This document shows, piece after piece, positions 1-8,901 of a DNA stretch of 64,000 nucleotides (the stretch's first letter is position 1; every line of letters begins with the position of its first letter). The stretch spans positions 2,046,001-2,110,000 of the forward strand of contig NZ_CP026309.1 in NCBI RefSeq assembly GCF_002906575.1, read 5' to 3'. The DNA comes from Salinigranum rubrum (GTDB lineage Archaea > Halobacteriota > Halobacteria > Halobacteriales > Haloferacaceae). Under the pieces are notes generated by a model that did not search any database, was not told the origin of the DNA, and worked only from the letters and a program-made list of their open reading frames with translations. Both the position numbers and the translations under genes were made by a program.

Positions 1-14
1 CGAGAGTCACGGAT

Positions 15-1249
15 ATGAACCTGACACTCGACCGGGACCGGTTCGTCTCGACGATGAAAGAACAGGCTGAAATCGGCGGTACCGACGGCGGCGGCCTCCA
101 CCGGCTGACGCTCTCCGACGAGGACAAAGCGATCCGCGACTGGTTCGCCGAACGGATGGAAGAGGAGGGACTCGAAACCAGAGTCGACACGTTCGGCAAC
201 ATGTTCGGCCGCCGTGAGGGGACCGACCCCGACGCGAAGCCGGTGATGGTCGGCTCACACCTCGACTCCCAGCCCTTCGGCGGGATTTACGACGGCGCGC
301 TGGGCGTCATCGCGGCGCTGGAGTTCGTCCGTACGCTGAACGACGAGGGAATCGAGACCACCCACCCCATCGAAATCGTCAACTGGACCAACGAGGAGGG
401 GTCGCGCTTCCAGCCGGCGATGCAGGGCAGCGGCGTCTGGGCGGGCGTCCTCGACATCGAGGAGGAGTACGCCAAGACCGACGCCGACGGTGCCGTGTTC
501 GAGGAGGAACTCGAACGAATCGGCTACAAGGGCGACGTCCCCTGCGAACCGCCCGAGGAGTACGAGGCGTACTTCGAACTCCACGTCGAGCAGGGGCCGT
601 ACCTCGAAGAGAACGGAAAGGAGGTCGGCGTCGTCACGGGCGTCGTCGGCTTCACGTGGGGGCGTTCACCTTCTACGGCGACGCGGACCACTCGGGACCG
701 ACGCCGATGCACTACCGGAAGGACGCCCTCGTGGCCGCGGCGGACGTCATCACCCAGATCCGACGCATCCCCTCCACGCTGGGCGAGCGCACCGTCGGGA
801 CGACGGGCTACATGGACGTCAAGCCGAACTCCATCAACATCATCCCCGAGGAGGTGACGTTCACGTGGGGGTTCCGCGACCCCGAAGAGGAAATTATCGA
901 GGAGGCCCGTTCCCGGGTCCTGAAAGAAGCGGAGTGGGCCGCCGAGCGCGAGGGCATCGAGTGGGAGTTCGAAGACCGGATGCGCGTCTCGCCCGTGCAC
1001 TTCGCCGACCGCACGGTCGACGCCGTCCAGACGGCGGCGGACGACCTCGGATACGACAGCATGCGCATCTTCAGCGGCGCCGGCCACGACGCCTCGTACA
1101 TGCACGGAATCTGTGACACCGCGATGGTGTTCGCGGTCAGCGAGAACGGTAAGAGCCACAACGAGGACGAGTACACCTCGTGGGACGACTGTTACACGGC
1201 GGCGCAGACCATCGCGAACGCCGCACTGACTATCGCTGGGAGCGACTGA
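15..1249 (+). pseudogene. M20-family N-carbamoyl-L-amino acid hydrolase, frameshifted as read
   Basis: Zn-dependent amidohydrolase of the M20/allantoate amidohydrolase-carbamoylase family; expected to release the amino acid, CO2 and ammonia from N-carbamoyl amino acids in the cytoplasm. Metal-ligand pattern visible: H82 (GSHLDS), D93 (YDGALG), E127/E128 (NEEGS), H190 (ELHVEQGP), then GAGHDA in the C-terminal half. The frame is lost at the G run 658-662: the first part reads into VVGFTW and the remainder (GAFTFYGDADHSGPTPM) continues one frame over. One extra G gives a continuous 411-residue protein, the usual family length. Its stop lies 1 nt before the next gene, so the two are probably co-transcribed. 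The substrate is inferred from HyuAB and the racemase nearby. Confidence 0.85.
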
Positions 1250-1250
1250 G

Positions 1251-2288
1251 ATGTCCGACCCGACGTTCGACCGCCTCGGCATCTGGAACTGGGAGTCACC
1301 CTCCATCGACGACGAGATTCACTACGCGCAGTACGCCGAGGAGAGGGGGTTCGACACGGTGTGGCAGGGCGAGTCCCGACTCGTCCGCGACGCGATGACC
1401 GTGATGGGCGCGTACACGCAGGTCACCGACCGGATCAAGTTCGCCCCCGGCGTCACCAACTGCTACACGCGCAACGTCGCGCTGATGGCGCAGACGTTCT
1501 CGACGCTGCACGAACTCTCGGGCGGGCGGGCGATGCTCGGTATCGGTGCGTGGTGGGACCCTCTCGCCAGCAAGGTCGGCATCGACCGCGAGAACCCGCT
1601 GCGGTACATGTGGGAGTACTGCACCGTGCTCAGCCGGTTGCTCGACCTCGAAACCGTCACGTACGACGGCCAGTTCATCCAGGTCGAGGGCATCGAACTC
1701 GACCTCGTACGGGCGAACGCCGACCCGCGCGACGTTCCCATCTACATCGGCGCGACGGGGCTGACGATGAACAAGATGACCGGCGAACTCGTCGGCAAGG
1801 GGGTCGTCGACGGCGTCTACATGAACTACCTCATCCCGCCCGAGTACAACGAGAAGGCGATGGAGAAGCTGAAGGAGGGCGTCGAAAAGCAGGGCGGGAG
1901 CATCGACGACGTGGACCGCCCGCAACTCATCGCCGTCTCGATGGACGAGGACCGAGACGTCGCCATCGACAACGCGCGCGGGCTGGTCACGCAGTACATC
2001 GGCCAGCAGCCACACATCACGAAGGCCTCCGGCATCGACCCCGAGGTGGGCGAGCAGGTCGGCGAGGAACTCGGCGGGTGGCCGGCGAAGGCGGAGGACA
2101 TCGAGCGGGCGAGCCGACTCGTCCCCGACGACATCGTGACGAACGTGGTCGCCGCCGGGACGCCCGACGACTGCGTCCAGCGGGTGGCCGACTACTGCGA
2201 CGCCGGCTGTACCGAGCCGTCGCTGTACTCGCTCGGCCCGAACGTCGAGGAGGTCATCGACACGTTCGCGGAGTTCCGCGCGGCGTAA
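1251..2288 (+). CDS. LLM-class (luciferase-like) F420/flavin-dependent oxidoreductase
   Basis: A 345-residue protein of the bacterial luciferase-like fold (TIM barrel). It has the typical N-terminal strand (LGIWNWESP), a substrate/cofactor-loop region (TNCYTRNVALMAQTFSTL) and GGRAMLGIGAW. In haloarchaea many such proteins use coenzyme F420, and methylenetetrahydromethanopterin reductase-like members are common. The ATG follows the upstream hydrolase stop by 1 nt, which indicates an operon. The position inside the hydantoin-type island suggests an oxidoreductive step on a ring or N-substituted substrate. The sequence itself does not show the substrate. Confidence 0.8.
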   Translation: MSDPTFDRLGIWNWESPSIDDEIHYAQYAEERGFDTVWQGESRLVRDAMTVMGAYTQVTDRIKFAPGVTNCYTRNVALMAQTFSTLHELSGGRAMLGIGAWWDPLASKVGIDRENPLRYMWEYCTVLSRLLDLETVTYDGQFIQVEGIELDLVRANADPRDVPIYIGATGLTMNKMTGELVGKGVVDGVYMNYLIPPEYNEKAMEKLKEGVEKQGGSIDDVDRPQLIAVSMDEDRDVAIDNARGLVTQYIGQQPHITKASGIDPEVGEQVGEELGGWPAKAEDIERASRLVPDDIVTNVVAAGTPDDCVQRVADYCDAGCTEPSLYSLGPNVEEVIDTFAEFRAA

Positions 2289-2315
2289 GCGCCCGGCAGA
2301 CGCGGTTTCTTCGTC

Positions 2316-2975
2316 TTATTCGAGGGTGCCAGAGAGGTACTCGGCCACTTCGTCGGTCGGTCGAACGTCGGCGTACTTCGCGTCCATGTCGAAGACGTTC
2401 GACTCGTGCGGTTCGGGCGCCCGGTCGCCGACGGCTTCACCCGGAACGACCGTCCGATACCCGTGTGCGCAGGCGTCGACCACGGTCGCGCGGATACAGC
2501 CGCTCGTGGTACAGCCGGTGACGACGACGGTGTCGACACCCCACGCGACCAGCATCGACCCGAGTTCGGTCTCGTGGAAGGCGCTCGCCTGCCGCTTGTC
2601 GAGGACGTGGTCTCCGTTTTCGAGGGAGAGACGCTCGTCGATGTCGACCCACTTCGAGCCCGCGGTGAGCGTATCGAGGCGGGGTATCTTCTCCTGCCAG
2701 ATGCCGAAGTCGGCGTGGTCGGGATGCGTCGAGACGATGCGGGTGAACACCACGGGCACGTCCGACGCGTGAGCAGCGTCGAGGAGGTCGTTCGTCCGTT
2801 CTATCACGCCCGTGAGGTCGCCGCCGAGGGGGTTCTCGGGGTCGGTGAAGCCCACCTGCAGGTCGACCACGACGAGTACCGGGTCGGAGCCGTAGCCCAC
2901 GCGAGTGTCCATGCTCGCGCGTTCGTACACGGCCTGCGTCGCGTCGGACGCGTGAGAGTCAGCTGAGTCGGCCAT
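2316..2975 (-). CDS. Isochorismatase-family amidase, N-carbamoylsarcosine amidohydrolase-like
   Basis: A 219-residue cysteine hydrolase. The catalytic triad is readable: D38 in VVVDLQVGF, K127 in LDKRQASAF, and C160 in VTGCTTSGCIRATVVDA. The segment around C160 and the downstream GDRAPEPHESNVFDMDAKYADV resemble N-carbamoylsarcosine amidase more than true isochorismatase. That enzyme follows N-methylhydantoinase in creatinine/N-methylhydantoin breakdown, and HyuA/HyuB homologues lie about 7-11 kb away in this window, so the context fits. It is convergent with the upstream LLM gene. Nicotinamidase or another ureido-acid amidase activity cannot be excluded. Confidence 0.82.
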   Translation of the reverse strand: MADSADSHASDATQAVYERASMDTRVGYGSDPVLVVVDLQVGFTDPENPLGGDLTGVIERTNDLLDAAHASDVPVVFTRIVSTHPDHADFGIWQEKIPRLDTLTAGSKWVDIDERLSLENGDHVLDKRQASAFHETELGSMLVAWGVDTVVVTGCTTSGCIRATVVDACAHGYRTVVPGEAVGDRAPEPHESNVFDMDAKYADVRPTDEVAEYLSGTLE

Positions 2976-3064
2976 ACCCCCGAGTCCACGCCGAGGGCGA
3001 TAACTGTTTCAGCCCCGTTCACGCTCGGAGCTACACTTTTCGTGGTCGACTGCGAGCGGATGGC

Positions 3065-3820
3065 ATGGTATCACTCGACGGCAAGACGGCGCTAGTGACG
3101 GGTGCGAGCAGCGGCATCGGGCGCGGAATCGCCATCGGCCTCGCCGAGGCGGGCGCGGCGGTCGGCGTGAGCCACCCGCCGTTCGAAGGAGAGTCGGAAC
3201 GGGCCGCGGCCGTCGTCAGCGAGATAGAAGCGGGCGGCGGGACGGCGCTCGCGCTCGAAGGCGACGTGCGCAGCGCCGAGAGCATCGAGTCGATGGTCGC
3301 GGCGTTCGAGGAACGCTTCGGTGCTCCCGACGTCCTCTGTAACAACGCGGGCATCGTCACGCAGTCGGAACTCGCGGAGATGCCGGTCGAGATGTGGGAC
3401 GGAATGATCGAGGTGAACCTCCGCGGGGTGTTCCTCACGACCCGGTTCGCGTTGCCGGGAATGCTCGACGCGGGGCGGGGCAGCATCGTCAACACCGCCT
3501 CGCAACTGGGCATCAAGGGGGCCCCGGAACTCGTCCACTACTCGGCGGCGAAGGGCGGCGTCATCGCGTTCACGCGCGCGCTCGCCCGAGAGGTGTCGCC
3601 GACGGTGCGGGTGAACGCCATCGCGCCCGGTCCCATCGAGACGGACCTCCTCGCCGACATCTCCGAGGAGTGGCGCGCCGCGAAGGAGGCCGAACTCCCG
3701 ATGGGACGGCTGGGACAGGTCGACGACGTCGTGCCGACGGTGGTGTTTCTCGCCTCGGACGAGAGCGGCTACTACACGGGACAGACGCTGAGCCCCGACG
3801 GCGGCGACGCGATGCACTGA
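3065..3820 (+). CDS. SDR-family NAD(P)-dependent oxidoreductase
   Basis: Classical short-chain dehydrogenase of 251 residues. It has the cofactor motif TGASSGIG (12-19), NNAG (93-96), a Ser-Tyr-Lys active site (S146, Y159, K163 in YSAAK) and the C-terminal PDGG typical of 3-oxoacyl-ACP reductase/glucose dehydrogenase-like members. It lies divergently from the amidase (start to start about 90 bp). A second SDR is encoded at 5455-6219 on the other strand. The substrate is unknown; within the island it probably oxidises a hydroxyl intermediate or product. Confidence 0.85.
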   Translation: MVSLDGKTALVTGASSGIGRGIAIGLAEAGAAVGVSHPPFEGESERAAAVVSEIEAGGGTALALEGDVRSAESIESMVAAFEERFGAPDVLCNNAGIVTQSELAEMPVEMWDGMIEVNLRGVFLTTRFALPGMLDAGRGSIVNTASQLGIKGAPELVHYSAAKGGVIAFTRALAREVSPTVRVNAIAPGPIETDLLADISEEWRAAKEAELPMGRLGQVDDVVPTVVFLASDESGYYTGQTLSPDGGDAMH

Positions 3821-3841
3821 GTATTACCTCCGAACTGAGGA

Positions 3842-3849
3842 TTTATATC
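3842..3849 (+). promoter_or_regulatory. TATA box of the PotC-like permease gene
   Basis: TTTATATC lies 25-32 nt before the ATG at 3874, as expected for a leaderless haloarchaeal transcript. GTGGTA at 3867-3872, directly before the start codon, repeats one half of the palindrome seen before the lipoprotein gene at 7401-7416. No matching left half is present here. Confidence 0.5.
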
Positions 3850-3873
3850 CTCCCCCGGGAATCTCCGTGGTAG

Positions 3874-4722
3874 ATGGCAACGAAAACCGTGAGCGAGAGT
3901 GGCGCGACGGAGACGTCCGCGCTGAGCTCTCTCGTCGAACGAATCAGCGTCAAACACGTTCTTCTCGTCTACACCGCGCTCATCGCGCTGTACATCTACG
4001 CGCCCATCCTCTCGGTCATCGGCTTCTCGTTCAACTCCGGCGGGCTGACGTTCCCCTTCGTCTCCTTTACGACCGAGTGGTACGTCGAACTCATCAACAC
4101 CGAATCGATGGTCGAGGCGGTGAGCCGGTCGCTCCAACTCGCCATCGTCGTGATGGTCATCACGACGCTCCTGGCGACGGCGACGGCGCTCGCGTACCGC
4201 CGCGAGTTCCTCGGCGGTCGGGCGCTACTCTTCTTGCTCATCCTCGGCATCATCACCCCCGGCATCACCTACGGCGTCGGGGCGACGCTCTTTCTGAACG
4301 AACTCCTGGGGCTGGACAAGGGTCTGTGGCTCGCCGTGCCCGTCCACGTGGTCTGGGCGCTCCCCTTCGCCGTCATCGTTCTCCTCGCGGGGTTCCCGCC
4401 GAACCTCGCGGAGAACGAGGAGGCCGCCCGCGTGATGGGTGCCGACCGGGTGACCGTGTTCCGCCAGATCATCCTCCCCCAGATCGCGCCGACCGTTCTC
4501 GGTGCCGCGGTGTTCGCCTTTACGCTCTCGTACAACGAGGCCACCCGCAGCCTGCTCCTCCTCGGCGACCAGAACACCATGCCGCTGGAAGTGTTCTCTA
4601 TCGCCTCTGCGACCCGCGCGACGCCCGTCCTGTTCGCTCTGGGCAGCATCACCACCATCGCCTCGACGGTGTTGCTCGGGTTCGCGGGGCTGATGGTGTT
4701 TTACGGCGCGAAGAACCGCTAG
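3874..4722 (+). CDS. ABC transporter permease, spermidine/putrescine type (PotC-like)
   Basis: A 282-residue inner-membrane permease with about six hydrophobic segments. It carries the EAA-type ATPase-docking loop EEAARVMGADRVTVFRQIILP (about residues 188-208, shown by its key residues E, G and P). It fits the PotC half of a polyamine/amino-acid type importer. The partner lipoprotein (7419-8855) and PotB-like permease (8902-9809) are on the same strand but separated by a minus-strand block. No transporter ATPase is visible in this block. The substrate is unknown; a hydantoin, carbamoyl amino acid or polyamine is plausible from context. Confidence 0.88.
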   Translation: MATKTVSESGATETSALSSLVERISVKHVLLVYTALIALYIYAPILSVIGFSFNSGGLTFPFVSFTTEWYVELINTESMVEAVSRSLQLAIVVMVITTLLATATALAYRREFLGGRALLFLLILGIITPGITYGVGATLFLNELLGLDKGLWLAVPVHVVWALPFAVIVLLAGFPPNLAENEEAARVMGADRVTVFRQIILPQIAPTVLGAAVFAFTLSYNEATRSLLLLGDQNTMPLEVFSIASATRATPVLFALGSITTIASTVLLGFAGLMVFYGAKNR

Positions 4723-4940
4723 ACGGACTGTCTTTCTGATTCGTTCGGTGCGTGTTCGGTTACTCGTTCTCCCGGGTCCGAGGAGCGTCTGACGACATCG
4801 GGAAGCCGAGCACAGTGCGAGCGGTCGCCAGGGCGCTGATGCCACGAGCCTCCCCAACCCGATTCGCTCTTTCCCTGCGTCTGCGGCGCGGCCGAGCCCG
4901 CGCCGCACGGCTCGCGGGACGCGTCGCGTCCCGCGGTGGT

Positions 4941-5003
4941 CAGTCGCTGATCCCTCGCGCGCGGGTCGCGCGGATCATAAACCGCGCGACGCCACGCGCC
5001 ACC
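4941..5003. repeat. Dispersed hairpin element, copy 1
   Basis: A perfect 9-bp stem GTCGCGCGG/CCGCGCGAC (4965-4973 and 4982-4990) closes an ATCATAAA loop. It is flanked by ATCCCTCGCGCGCG on the left and GCCACGCGCCACC on the right. A second copy with the same flanks but a different stem end lies at 15002-15057. Both copies sit 28-36 nt past the stop codon of a minus-strand gene. The rest of the gap 4723-4940 is GC-rich, contains a CCTCCCCAACCCGATTCGCT segment shared with the 14.9-kb copy, and shows no supported gene. Confidence 0.65.
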
Positions 5004-5017
5004 GCACCGACCGGTGT

Positions 5018-5458
5018 TCAGTCCTCCGTGAGCCGAATCGTCACCGGTTGCACGCCCGCTTCCAGCGTCTTCACCTCCAGCGTCGCCAGTTCCTCTCTGG
5101 AGGCGTCGAGCGTTGCGACGTGATTGCCCGCCAGTTCCCCGGCGGGGCTCTTGAAACAGGTCGGCCCGCAGGCGAGAAGCACCTCCTGTTCGTTTCTGTA
5201 GCCGGGGTAGAGCAGTACGTCGCCCCGCGAGGGGTAGACCGTGTGGTTCTCCCGGGGGACCTCACCCAACTCGACCTCGTCGATGTTCACCCAGACGGCG
5301 TAGCCGCTCCAGCGGACGTGCATCAACTCCGACTCGTGCGGGAGGAACGACCGCAGCGCCTCGACCGACGCGGGTGCCTCCTCGACGAGCAGGTCGCCCG
5401 AAAACGTCTCGCGCTCGTCGCCGGCACCGACAGTGAATTCCAGCCGTTCGGTCGTCAT
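5018..5458 (-). CDS. DUF3830-like (cyclophilin-fold) protein
   Basis: A 146-residue protein with an acidic, beta-rich N-terminal part, a central HVRWSGYAVWVNI stretch, and NHTVYPSRGDVLLYPGY, which resembles the DUF3830 family. DUF3830 members are small cyclophilin-like domains of unknown activity; from memory they often accompany amidohydrolase and ABC-transporter genes. The ATG overlaps the stop of the upstream SDR by 4 nt, so translation is probably coupled. The family assignment is by recall of the pattern and should be confirmed by an HMM. Confidence 0.6.
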   Translation of the reverse strand: MTTERLEFTVGAGDERETFSGDLLVEEAPASVEALRSFLPHESELMHVRWSGYAVWVNIDEVELGEVPRENHTVYPSRGDVLLYPGYRNEQEVLLACGPTCFKSPAGELAGNHVATLDASREELATLEVKTLEAGVQPVTIRLTED

Positions 5459-6219
5459 TGGGCGGTCCACCCCCCGTCGACGCTCAGTATCGTGCCGGTG
5501 ACGAAGTCCGACTCGTCGCTCGCGAGAAAGAGCGCCGCGTTCGCGACGTCCTCCGGCGTGCCGAACCGCGGCCACGGCGTCCGCCGCTGCCAGTCCTCGA
5601 GGAGAACGGGGTCGGTCTCGCGCCACTCGGCGTTCTGTGCCGTCTCGATGATGCCGGGGGCGAGGGCGTTGACGTTCACCTCGTCCTCGGCGTAGTCCAG
5701 CGCCATCTGGCGGGTGAGGTTGGCGACGGCACCCTTCGAGGCGCAGTAGGCCGCGCTCTGTCCCCCGCCGACCAGGCCGTAGATGGACGCGAGGTTGACG
5801 ATCTTCCCCTTGCGCGCCCGGAGGTGCGGCAGCGCGTGTTTCGAGCAGAGGAACACCCCGCGGACGTTGACGTCCATGATGGCGTCGTAGTCGTCCATCG
5901 GGGCCTCCTCGGCGGGGGCCTGGTAGTAGATGCCGGCGTTGTTCACCAGGACGTCGAGGCCGCCGAACTCCGAGACGGCCGTGTCGACGGCGTTCTCGAC
6001 CTGACCCTCGTCGGTGACGTCCGTCTCGACGAAGGTGTACTCGGCGTCGGTGGCGTCGAGTCGGTCGAACACTGATTCCTCCTCGGTGAGTTTGGGGTCG
6101 CGTCTCACGTCCGCGAGGACGACGTTCGCTCCTTCCCTTCCGAAGGTGGATGCGATGGCGTTTCCGATGCCCGAACTGGCGCCCGTGACGAGCGCGACGC
6201 TCTCGGCGAGGCGTGTCAT
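5455..6219 (-). CDS. SDR-family oxidoreductase
   Basis: A 254-residue short-chain dehydrogenase: TGASSGIG near the N-terminus (residues 12-19), LVNNAG, catalytic Tyr-Lys in AAYCASKG and a C-terminal SVDGGW. Typical length for 3-oxoacyl-ACP reductase/glucose 1-dehydrogenase-like enzymes. It overlaps the DUF3830-like gene by 4 nt and lies about 50 bp from the asparaginase stop in the same orientation. The asparaginase-SDR-DUF3830 set is probably one operon transcribed from near 7.26 kb. Substrate unknown. Confidence 0.86.
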   Translation of the reverse strand: MTRLAESVALVTGASSGIGNAIASTFGREGANVVLADVRRDPKLTEEESVFDRLDATDAEYTFVETDVTDEGQVENAVDTAVSEFGGLDVLVNNAGIYYQAPAEEAPMDDYDAIMDVNVRGVFLCSKHALPHLRARKGKIVNLASIYGLVGGGQSAAYCASKGAVANLTRQMALDYAEDEVNVNALAPGIIETAQNAEWRETDPVLLEDWQRRTPWPRFGTPEDVANAALFLASDESDFVTGTILSVDGGWTAQ

Positions 6220-6272
6220 GAGCGTATCTCACAGGGGTGGGAGATGTAGTTATCGCCGGGGGATGGGAGGGG

Positions 6273-7253
6273 TCAGGCGGGGAAGTACGCGGCCACCGCC
6301 TCGGCGTTTTCGACCCGGTCGACGGCCGTGAGCGCCAGCGCGAGCGTGATGCGCGCCTTCTGCGCGGGGAGGTCCCCGCCCGAGATGGCGCCGTGGTCGG
6401 CCAGCGTCGCCCCGCCGCCGGGCGTGCCGTACACGGGTGCCACGCCGCCGGCGCCACAGCGGGAGGTGACGACGACGGGGACGCCCGCGTCGACGGCGCG
6501 ACCGACCGCGTCTCCCAGGGCGCTCGTCGTGTTCCCGAGGCCGGTCCCTTCGAGGACGAGGCCGTCCACGCCGGCGTCGAGCGCCCTGTCGAGAGCCTGC
6601 GAGTCGACGCCGATGCCGGTCGTCACGACTTCGACGCGTGCGGTCGGTTCGCGCACGGGGACGTGTGAGCAGCGGCGGCCTGGTTCGCGGTAAAAGCGAG
6701 CGCCGTCAGGCGGGAACGTGGCGACCGGGCCGCTGTTGGGAGACGCGAACGTCTCCAGCGCGCTCGTGTGGGTCTTCGTGACGTCGCGTGCGGCGTGCAG
6801 TTCCTCGTTGAACGCGACGTAGACGCCCCCTTGCCCCGACAGTCGGTCGTGAACGGCCGCCCGAACAGCGGTAAGTAGGTTCGACGGACCGTCGGGACTC
6901 ACCTGGTCGGGGCGACGCTGCGCCCCGGTGAACACGACGGGCGCGTCGATGTCGAGCGTCGAATCGAGGAGGTACGCCGACTCCTCCATCGTGTCGGTGC
7001 CGTGGGTGACGACGACGCCCGTTGCCCCGTCGTCGACCGCACCTTCGGCCGCTTCCCCCACCCGAGCGACGGTCGAGAAGTCCATGTCGAAACTCGGGAC
7101 CTGTGCGACTTCCCTGACCGAGAGCGTCGCGTACGTTTCGAGCGCCGGGACGGCGTCGACGAGGTCCTCACCCGAGAGTTCGGGCGTCGCCCCCGACTCC
7201 TTCGACGTGCTCGCGATGGTTCCACCGGTCCCGAGTACCGTGACGTGTGCCAT
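6273..7253 (-). CDS. Type I/II L-asparaginase (amidohydrolase)
   Basis: A 326-residue asparaginase/glutaminase-family enzyme hydrolysing a side-chain amide to the acid plus ammonia. The first nucleophile motif is GTGGTIAS (T12) and the second is HGTDTMEE (T86-D87); the catalytic Lys probably lies in DVTKTHTS. It starts the minus-strand operon with the SDR and DUF3830-like genes and diverges from the substrate-binding lipoprotein across a 165-bp regulatory gap. A weak TATA-like AACTAATC lies about 30 nt upstream of the ATG. Given the neighbours, it may act on an amide other than asparagine. Confidence 0.88.
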   Translation of the reverse strand: MAHVTVLGTGGTIASTSKESGATPELSGEDLVDAVPALETYATLSVREVAQVPSFDMDFSTVARVGEAAEGAVDDGATGVVVTHGTDTMEESAYLLDSTLDIDAPVVFTGAQRRPDQVSPDGPSNLLTAVRAAVHDRLSGQGGVYVAFNEELHAARDVTKTHTSALETFASPNSGPVATFPPDGARFYREPGRRCSHVPVREPTARVEVVTTGIGVDSQALDRALDAGVDGLVLEGTGLGNTTSALGDAVGRAVDAGVPVVVTSRCGAGGVAPVYGTPGGGATLADHGAISGGDLPAQKARITLALALTAVDRVENAEAVAAYFPA

Positions 7254-7362
7254 ACCGAGGAGACTCCGAAGCGGGGATTAGTTCTTTCGCCCGGTTTTCG
7301 GACGCGCGTCGTTTCTCTCTCGAATCGGTTCGGATTGTATCGAGTATTAAGACGTGTATACC

Positions 7363-7416
7363 GTGTATATACACAAACCCACATGAAGTTATATATACCC
7401 TACCACGAATGTGGTA
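7363..7416 (+). promoter_or_regulatory. Promoter and palindromic operator candidates before the lipoprotein gene
   Basis: The 165-bp gap between the divergent asparaginase and lipoprotein genes holds three elements. GTGTATATACAC (7363-7374) is a perfect 12-bp palindrome. TTATATATAC (about 7389-7398) is a TATA box 21-30 nt before the ATG at 7419. TACCACGAATGTGGTA (7401-7416) is a perfect 6+6 inverted repeat between the TATA box and the start codon. The last position would block a leaderless transcript if a repressor bound it. The IclR regulator at 18931 is a candidate binder by context only. Confidence 0.55.
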
Positions 7417-7418
7417 CC

Positions 7419-8855
7419 ATGTCCCGTGGCATTAGCAGACGCAACTTCATGTTGCACGCAGGAGTGACCGCCGGTGCAGTCGGACTCGCCGGCTGTACCG
7501 GTGGCGGTAACGACGGTGGAAACGGCGGCAGCGGCGGTGGTGGTGGCGGCGGTGGGAGCGGTGGAAACGGCGGCGATGGTGGCGGTGGGAACGGCGGCGG
7601 CGACGCCAGCAGCGGGTCGCGCCCCCTGAAGTGGATGGGCCCGGCGTGGGCCGTCCGCGGTGGACAGGGCGACAAGTTCACCGAGATGACGGGGAACGAG
7701 ATAGATATCACGACCGCCGACATCCCGACCACTCAGCAGAAACTCCTCAGTGGCGACCGCGAGACGTTCGACGCCTTCTCGCTCGACACCTCCGGGGCGG
7801 GTGCGCTCACCCAGGACAACGACGCGAGCCTCACCGTTCCGACGAGCGCGCTCGACAAGTGGGACGAGAGCACCATCACGCCGCTGTTCACCGACCCCGG
7901 AGAGCGGGTCGGATACCTCGGCGCGCAGACCGACACCCTGTTGAACGAACTGTGGGCCAACGAGGACCGGACCGAACTCCTGTTCCCGCCGCACGTGTAC
8001 AACTTCGACGCCATCGGGCTGAACCCCAAACTGGTCGACGTCGACGCCGTCACGAAGTGGTCGGCGCTGTTCGACGACCAGTACTCCGGACAGGTCGCGA
8101 TGGGAGCGACCTCCGCCATCTCCATCCCCGAGGCGCTCATGCACCTGCTCGACAACGGCATGATCGACGCCGACGTGGGTGACCTGAACGACCCGACGGA
8201 GGACCAACTCGACGCCGCCGTCGACTTCCTCATCAAGGAGAAGGAGGCCGGCCAGTTCCGGTCGACGTGGGTCGCATACGGCAACTCCGTGAACCTCATG
8301 TCCTCCGAGGAGGCCATCCTCGGCGACATCTGGCAGCCCGCCTGCCTCGACGTCCGCCGCGCGGGAACACCGTGTACCTACGCCACCATGAGCGACGGGG
8401 TCCAGGGGTACCGTTACTGGTACGGCGGTATCGCGCCCGCGAGCCCCGGTGCCTCCTCGAGGAACAACGTCGACGAGGTCCACACCCTCATCAACGACGT
8501 TCACTACGGCGCGTGGTTCCCCGGTTTCATTCAGGGCTGGGGCTACTCGGTCCCGCACTACCCGAACACGGAACTCGTCCGCGACGGCTCCGACGAGTCC
8601 GGACAGGGCATGGGCCCCGAGTACTACGACTGGGCGTACGAGGGCACGGCGACCTACCAGTCGGTCGCCGAACCCGGCCTGTTCGACCCACAGACGTACG
8701 AGTGGTCGATGGAGGAAGGTTCGCCAGCCTCCGACGGCAAGGTTCGTGACTCCGGGCCCATCGAGCAGCGCATCGACCGCCTGGGCTTCTTCCAGATCTG
8801 GCCGAGCAACGCGGACTACATGCTCAACCGCTGGCAGGAGTTCACCAGCGCCTGA
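7419..8855 (+). CDS. Substrate-binding lipoprotein, spermidine/putrescine-type ABC importer (PotD-like)
   Basis: A 478-residue extracytoplasmic solute-binding protein. The Tat signal ISRRNFM with a lipobox (AGC, Cys26) predicts export folded and anchoring through a lipid. A Gly-rich tether of about 45 residues follows, as in many haloarchaeal lipoproteins. The body is a PotD/polyamine-type binding fold (MGPAWAVRGGQGDKF, DITTADIPTTQQK). The ATG was chosen for the Tat motif and the TATA spacing. The PotB-like permease starts about 45 bp downstream, so the two form one operon. Ligand unknown. Confidence 0.88.
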   Translation: MSRGISRRNFMLHAGVTAGAVGLAGCTGGGNDGGNGGSGGGGGGGGSGGNGGDGGGGNGGGDASSGSRPLKWMGPAWAVRGGQGDKFTEMTGNEIDITTADIPTTQQKLLSGDRETFDAFSLDTSGAGALTQDNDASLTVPTSALDKWDESTITPLFTDPGERVGYLGAQTDTLLNELWANEDRTELLFPPHVYNFDAIGLNPKLVDVDAVTKWSALFDDQYSGQVAMGATSAISIPEALMHLLDNGMIDADVGDLNDPTEDQLDAAVDFLIKEKEAGQFRSTWVAYGNSVNLMSSEEAILGDIWQPACLDVRRAGTPCTYATMSDGVQGYRYWYGGIAPASPGASSRNNVDEVHTLINDVHYGAWFPGFIQGWGYSVPHYPNTELVRDGSDESGQGMGPEYYDWAYEGTATYQSVAEPGLFDPQTYEWSMEEGSPASDGKVRDSGPIEQRIDRLGFFQIWPSNADYMLNRWQEFTSA

Positions 8856-8901
8856 ATCGGCTGACAATAACTTTTTGAGAGTACCTCACATGCCGGATAC
8901 T

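Noticed and set aside
7503-7615. Glycine-codon repeat tract as a separate tandem repeat element
   Set aside because: It is the Gly-rich tether of the lipoprotein after its lipobox, a common haloarchaeal feature.
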